Virus record (IMG/VR): IMGVR_UViG_3300034023_000183
Span: 1-62,865 of that record
Source of the DNA: a virus
Strand: one strand, 5' to 3'
Length of the DNA stretch: 62,865 bases
The position numbers and the translations under genes were made by a program. The notes beneath the pieces were generated by a model. That model was not told the origin of the DNA. It searched no databases and saw only the letters and a list, made by a program, of their open reading frames with translations. Shown here piece after piece: positions 58,486 through 62,865 of the stretch; the first letter of the stretch is position 1; each line of letters opens with the position of its first letter.

Positions 58486-59394
58486 ATGGCATACATTAGT
58501 AACTATCAGTACTACACAAACGGGGGCGTAACACCTACAGATGAAAACTGGGGTGAGTACCAGTATGTGTCGTTGCATGACATCGTGAATGACTTCATGT
58601 TGATGAATGTTGGACCAGACAAGTTGGTAGACAATGTTAAGCGATATGAGGTCTTGTATTATGCAAAGGACGCAGTTAAGGAGTTGAACTTTGATGCTAT
58701 GCGTAACATCAAAGTCATCGAGATTAATGTTGGTGACAACCTTAAGATGATACTTCCTCCAGACTATGTGGACTATATACGTATATCTTTGAACGTGGAC
58801 GGACAACTTTATCCATTGACAGAGAACAGCAGAGTATTGTCTGCTAGTGCATATCTACAAGACAACAACAATGAGGTTCTATTTGATTTAGATGGAGAGG
58901 TGTTGACTGGTACATCTGTTCTAGACATCAAACGTCTTGAGCAGCATACATACTGGGGTCCTGGAATATACAACGGATGCCAGGGATGGTGCTGGGGCGA
59001 CAACTGGTACTTTAGCTATCGAATTGGTTCACGCTACGGCATGGATCCATCTGAGGCAAACATCAATCCTAAGTTCCGTGTAAACCGTTCGGCTGGTGTC
59101 ATTGACTTCAGCTCTATGCGTGCAAACAGCTTGATCGTTATCGAGTATGTATCTGACGGCATGGAGAACGGTGACGATGACATGATACAGATCAACAAGT
59201 TTGCAGAGCGATTTGTAAAGGCACACATAAAATACATGCTGATGACCAACAAGGCATCGGTAAACGAATATATTGTAAGACGTACACAGACAGAGCGTAA
59301 GGCTGAACTGCGTAACGCAAGAATTAGAATGAGTAATATTCACCCGTCTAGACTCCTCATGACATTGAGAGGTCAAGGCAAATGGATTAAATAA
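58486..59394 (+). CDS. Ring/tail protein, crAss-like
   Basis: 302 residues. Signatures: LHDIVNDFMLMNVGPDKLV, YEVLYYAKDAVKELNFDAMRNIKVIEI, LPPDYVDYIRISLNVDG, and the Trp/Gly-rich CQGWCWGDNWYFSYRIG. These belong to the second ring protein of crAss-related phages. It shares one base with the next start (TAATG). Confidence 0.7.
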   Translation: MAYISNYQYYTNGGVTPTDENWGEYQYVSLHDIVNDFMLMNVGPDKLVDNVKRYEVLYYAKDAVKELNFDAMRNIKVIEINVGDNLKMILPPDYVDYIRISLNVDGQLYPLTENSRVLSASAYLQDNNNEVLFDLDGEVLTGTSVLDIKRLEQHTYWGPGIYNGCQGWCWGDNWYFSYRIGSRYGMDPSEANINPKFRVNRSAGVIDFSSMRANSLIVIEYVSDGMENGDDDMIQINKFAERFVKAHIKYMLMTNKASVNEYIVRRTQTERKAELRNARIRMSNIHPSRLLMTLRGQGKWIK

Positions 59395-62300
59395 TGCCAG
59401 ATATTAGCAATACTTTCGTCTCTGGGATCATGAATAAAGATCTCGACGATAGACTTGTACCTAATGGTACTTTCCGAGATGCTTTAAATATTGATGTAGA
59501 CACTTCGAGTAGTGGAAATGTTGGTATGGCCCAAAACGTGATGGGTAACGTCCTTGTTGAGGACTTGTCTGTTATTTCTGGTCAGTCTATTGTTGATGCT
59601 CGTACTATAGGTGCGATAACTCATGAGTCAACTGGGCTTATCTACTGGTTCGTAGCGTCTGATTATTTTGATGGTATATACGAGTACAACGCACAGGAGG
59701 GAACAATGGTGCGTGTATTGCAGTCTAACAAGGTTGATCCTAATACGCCATCACAGCTGAACTTCCGAAAGGAGTACTGCATAACTGGTGTGAACTATAT
59801 TCTAGGTGACAACACGGACAACTATTTGTTCTGGACGGATGACTACAATCCACCACGACGAATAAACATTGCCAGAGCAAAGGCGTACAATGTGAATGAC
59901 TATCGTATCGACATGGATATTGATGTGATACTTGAGCCGCCTTTATATGCACCTAGCATCGAGCCGTTCATTGATACTGATGGGGCAGATGCTCAAGCAT
60001 CCAACATGCTAGATAAGTTTATGTATTTTGCATACAGATATAAGTATATTGACGGACAGTATAGCTCTTTGTCTCCATTCTCGGCTGTAGCTTTTGGACC
60101 AAAGGATTATTATTACGACTACGGTGTAGGTAACAATAAGTCAATGACCAACAAGTACAACTCAGTACGTGTGTCATTTGAGACTGGTAATGAGTTTGTT
60201 GAAGAGGTACAGCTAGTTGTGCGTGACACAAAGTCTATCAATGTATCAATTGTTGATACATACTCTAAGCCATTATTGTTGATACCAGACAACTTTTCTT
60301 TTAGAATAACATTTACAAATAATAAGATATATGCTGCCCTTCCACAAGAGCAGGTGACACGATTATTTGACAACGTACCGTTATTGGCAAAGGCACAAGA
60401 TGTTGTTGGTAATCGCATAGCATATGGTAACTATGTACAGTTTCAAGATATAATAGACTGTAATGGGGATGATATAAGTATAAACTTTTCGTTGTCATTA
60501 ACATCAACAGAGGCTGATTTTGAAGATCCTAAACCAACATGGAGATCAGATAGAGATTATGAGTTTGGTATTGTATATCTTGATGACTATGGACGCATGA
60601 CTACTGTTCTTGCTAGTCAAAACAACTCTATAAATGTACCTCCAGTTAATGCGATTAGTGCAAATACAATTTCACTTCGTCTAAGTAGTTCTCCACCATG
60701 TTGGGCTACTCACTATCGTATTGTCGTTAAACAAGCAAAGAAATCATACTATAATGTTTTTCCAACATTATTTTATTCTAATGGCCCATTTAGATATTTT
60801 TTAATAAATGAATCAGACAAAGATAAGATAAGAGTAAATAATTATGTTATTTTTAAATCTACACTATCTGGACCTTATCTTTCTAATAAAAAATATAAAA
60901 TTTTAGAATTAGAAAGTAAAACTCAGAATTTTTTAAGTGGCGGATCAAATGAAGTCCCTGGATTGTATTTTAAAATAAAAGTAGATGATAATTCTGAGTT
61001 TAACAATTCAGCTTTATTTATATATCAAAAAACATCAAATGGAATAGGTTTAGGTACATCAGTAGCTCCTACTCCAGTTACTAATACGTTTGCTGCTGTT
61101 GAGATAGCTATTCATTATGGATCTGGTGATCCAAATGCATTATATTCTTTGCCTCAAAATCCTAATCCAGATTTATCTGACATGAGGTATACTGTTCAAA
61201 TAGTAGATCAAAATACATTTAAATATACAGTTGATCCACAAGCTGGCTCTGGATGGATATACGAGCCTATATCTACATCTTCTCCAATAGGTTTATATAG
61301 AGATTCTAGTTTTAATATAGGGTGTTATATACAATTTAATCAACAAACTGTGTATACTGTTGGTGATAAATGGAAAATAAATGTTAGATCTCAAGGGCAA
61401 TTAGGAGCAAATAACATAATAGGTAACTATTTTGCTGGATGGGGAATACCGTATAATCCAGAAATAAATCAAACAAGTTCTTATTTGTCGTTTCCAACAA
61501 ATATAGGTGGATTTTGTGTTTTACAAGATAACACTTTTTCTGTTCCATCTCCTTTATATGATAGGCCTATATTTACTGGAGCAATAATAAATATTGAAAT
61601 TAAACAAGATAGCAATAATGCATCTGAACAGGCTGGAATTCAAACATTTATATCTCCTAGCAATTATAAAAATATAGAAGAATGGTTCGTTGAATCTGGA
61701 GCTTTCAGCAATTTTATATATTACGACAATAACGGTAATAATATTGGGGCTAGATCTGTTACTTTTAGAAGGGGAAGCAGCTATGTTGCACAACAATTTT
61801 CAAGCAATTTAGTAGTTCAAAGTTCTTATATAATTCAAGGATCTTATCAAGATCCAGTATATATGATAATTCAAGGATTTGGAGAAACGACTAGTACAAA
61901 TATAAACTCTATGACTGTAGACTTTTCTATACAGCAACAAGAGATTCCTAATATATGTGAAACAGTTCCAGTTGAAACAGATGTAGATATCTACCATGAA
62001 CTGTTCCAGACGTATCCTATTATAGACAATAAGCACGTTGTTCTATGGGACTATGATGACTACCAATTTGTTGATGGAGGACCATTTAGTGGATACACAA
62101 GACTTTTACAGCTTGATTCAGAGAGACCTAAAAAGAGACCTCATTATTTTAATCCTGGAGATGTAGTTTATGTTAACCCATCGGCAGGACCAATGCCAGA
62201 TGGAGCATACACTGTACTTTCCGTAGAAAATTTGTACTCTATAATTGTTGAGCTAGGATTCCCAGGTGCTGGAGGAATAACTCCAGGAACTGTGAAGTTT

Positions 62301-62865
62301 GATGGATCATTGGAGCAAGACCAAGGCAACATATTTACGCCAGCTGTTATAGAGATAAACAAGCCTCAAAGTTTCAATACAGAGTTTAGTGCTTGGTGCT
62401 GGGGTAATGGTCTTGAGTCAGACAGAATATACGATGACTTTAACGAGACAGAGAAAGACTTCAGCGTTCGTGTAACTACGCCAGTTGAGGACTACAAGCA
62501 AGTACGCAGTGAGGCATCTATATGCTACAGCGGAATATTCAAGCAAGGATCTGGTATAAACAGAATGAACGAGTTTAACTTGTCTTTATCTAACTTTAAG
62601 TATCTTGACAGAGACTTTGGTTCGATTCAGAAGTTGTACGCACGAAATACAGACTTGGTTGTGTTCCAACAGAGCAAGGTGTCTAACGTGTTGTACGAGA
62701 AGAACGTTATGTTTGACTCTGTAGGTGGCGGACAGGTTGTATCTATACCAGAAGTTTTAGGTACACAGATACCTATGGCTGGTGAGTACGGAATAAGCAA
62801 CAACCCAGAGTCATTCGATAACTGGGGTCAGTTTGTATTCTTTACTGACGCTAGAAAAGGTTTGG
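59394..62865 (+). CDS. Large tail (stabilisation/tubular-type) protein, 5' part
   Basis: About 1,154 residues up to 62855, continuing at base 1 for another 170; the final 10 bases duplicate the window start. The N-terminus (FVSGIMNKDLDDRLVPNGTFRDALNIDV) is the hallmark of tail stabilisation/tubular proteins in Bacteroidota podoviruses, comparable in place to T7 gp12-like proteins. The rest is beta-rich with many aromatic residues. The region 60,780-61,960 is more AT-rich and may be an exchanged domain. It probably forms the tail hub or nozzle under the ring proteins. Confidence 0.8.
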   Translation, partial: MPDISNTFVSGIMNKDLDDRLVPNGTFRDALNIDVDTSSSGNVGMAQNVMGNVLVEDLSVISGQSIVDARTIGAITHESTGLIYWFVASDYFDGIYEYNAQEGTMVRVLQSNKVDPNTPSQLNFRKEYCITGVNYILGDNTDNYLFWTDDYNPPRRINIARAKAYNVNDYRIDMDIDVILEPPLYAPSIEPFIDTDGADAQASNMLDKFMYFAYRYKYIDGQYSSLSPFSAVAFGPKDYYYDYGVGNNKSMTNKYNSVRVSFETGNEFVEEVQLVVRDTKSINVSIVDTYSKPLLLIPDNFSFRITFTNNKIYAALPQEQVTRLFDNVPLLAKAQDVVGNRIAYGNYVQFQDIIDCNGDDISINFSLSLTSTEADFEDPKPTWRSDRDYEFGIVYLDDYGRMTTVLASQNNSINVPPVNAISANTISLRLSSSPPCWATHYRIVVKQAKKSYYNVFPTLFYSNGPFRYFLINESDKDKIRVNNYVIFKSTLSGPYLSNKKYKILELESKTQNFLSGGSNEVPGLYFKIKVDDNSEFNNSALFIYQKTSNGIGLGTSVAPTPVTNTFAAVEIAIHYGSGDPNALYSLPQNPNPDLSDMRYTVQIVDQNTFKYTVDPQAGSGWIYEPISTSSPIGLYRDSSFNIGCYIQFNQQTVYTVGDKWKINVRSQGQLGANNIIGNYFAGWGIPYNPEINQTSSYLSFPTNIGGFCVLQDNTFSVPSPLYDRPIFTGAIINIEIKQDSNNASEQAGIQTFISPSNYKNIEEWFVESGAFSNFIYYDNNGNNIGARSVTFRRGSSYVAQQFSSNLVVQSSYIIQGSYQDPVYMIIQGFGETTSTNINSMTVDFSIQQQEIPNICETVPVETDVDIYHELFQTYPIIDNKHVVLWDYDDYQFVDGGPFSGYTRLLQLDSERPKKRPHYFNPGDVVYVNPSAGPMPDGAYTVLSVENLYSIIVELGFPGAGGITPGTVKFDGSLEQDQGNIFTPAVIEINKPQSFNTEFSAWCWGNGLESDRIYDDFNETEKDFSVRVTTPVEDYKQVRSEASICYSGIFKQGSGINRMNEFNLSLSNFKYLDRDFGSIQKLYARNTDLVVFQQSKVSNVLYEKNVMFDSVGGGQVVSIPEVLGTQIPMAGEYGISNNPESFDNWGQFVFFTDARKGL

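Noticed and set aside
58156-58806. 216-residue minus-strand frame across the ring-protein genes
   Set aside because: It spans the junction of two well-supported plus-strand genes and has a Cys/His/Ile-rich shadow composition.
1-62865. Prophage or temperate lifestyle
   Set aside because: No integrase, excisionase or clear attachment site; the tRNA-like elements lie inside a phage RNA cluster, not at an end of the molecule.

Overview
The window looks like the complete genome of a tailed (podovirus-type) phage of a Bacteroidota host. It has the crAss-like or crAss-related order terminase, portal, scaffold-like protein, major capsid protein, ring-type tail proteins. Host evidence is the promoter: many genes follow a TAnnTTTG element, several with TTG 20 bases upstream, which is the Bacteroidota sigma signature. 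The first and last 10 bases are identical, and an open frame running off the right end continues in frame at base 1. The molecule is therefore circular or circularly permuted, about 62,855 bp, opened inside a tail gene.

Layout. (1) Bases 1-17,090 (+): tail and ejection module. It holds the end of the large tail protein, a 940-residue protein with poly-threonine linkers, a glycosyltransferase-like enzyme, a further tail protein, two internal-virion-type proteins and a giant 3,295-residue polyvalent protein. (2) 17,124-29,000 (-): replication and recombination (metallophosphoesterase, VRR-NUC nuclease, SNF2-type helicase, primase-helicase, SSB, YqaJ-like exonuclease) among many small unknown genes. 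(3) 28,985-29,320: an RNA cluster with one tRNA-Met and two tRNA-like elements that lack an anticodon arm, behind their own promoter. (4) 29,304-34,389 (-): about 17 very small early-type genes, most of them starting after a shared TAAAAC...AGAAATC-ATG leader. (5) 34,390-35,950: a 1.5-kb non-coding control region with structured RNA elements, 24-bp iterons, a GC-rich alternating purine/pyrimidine island, and one of two copies of an ATGTTG/CAACAT helically phased repeat element (the other copy is at 29.56-29.77 kb). (6) 35,956-46,892 (+): small basic proteins, a phage GroEL/GroES pair, fibre-type proteins and a lysis cassette (holin candidates, u-spanin-like protein, M15 endopeptidase). (7) 46,978-62,865 (+): a secreted protein, a GroES-fold-like protein, TerL, portal, scaffold, capsid and tail.

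How it works together (inference). The minus-strand block is expressed early from the promoter near 34.94 kb and takes over replication. The plus strand gives virion, chaperonin and lysis proteins, divided into short units by terminator-promoter pairs. I see no DNA polymerase, RNA polymerase, integrase or reverse transcriptase, so a lytic phage using host polymerases is most likely. The most unusual features are the twin phased repeat elements, the anticodon-armless tRNA-like RNAs, and the poly-Thr tail protein sitting directly beside a glycosyltransferase.
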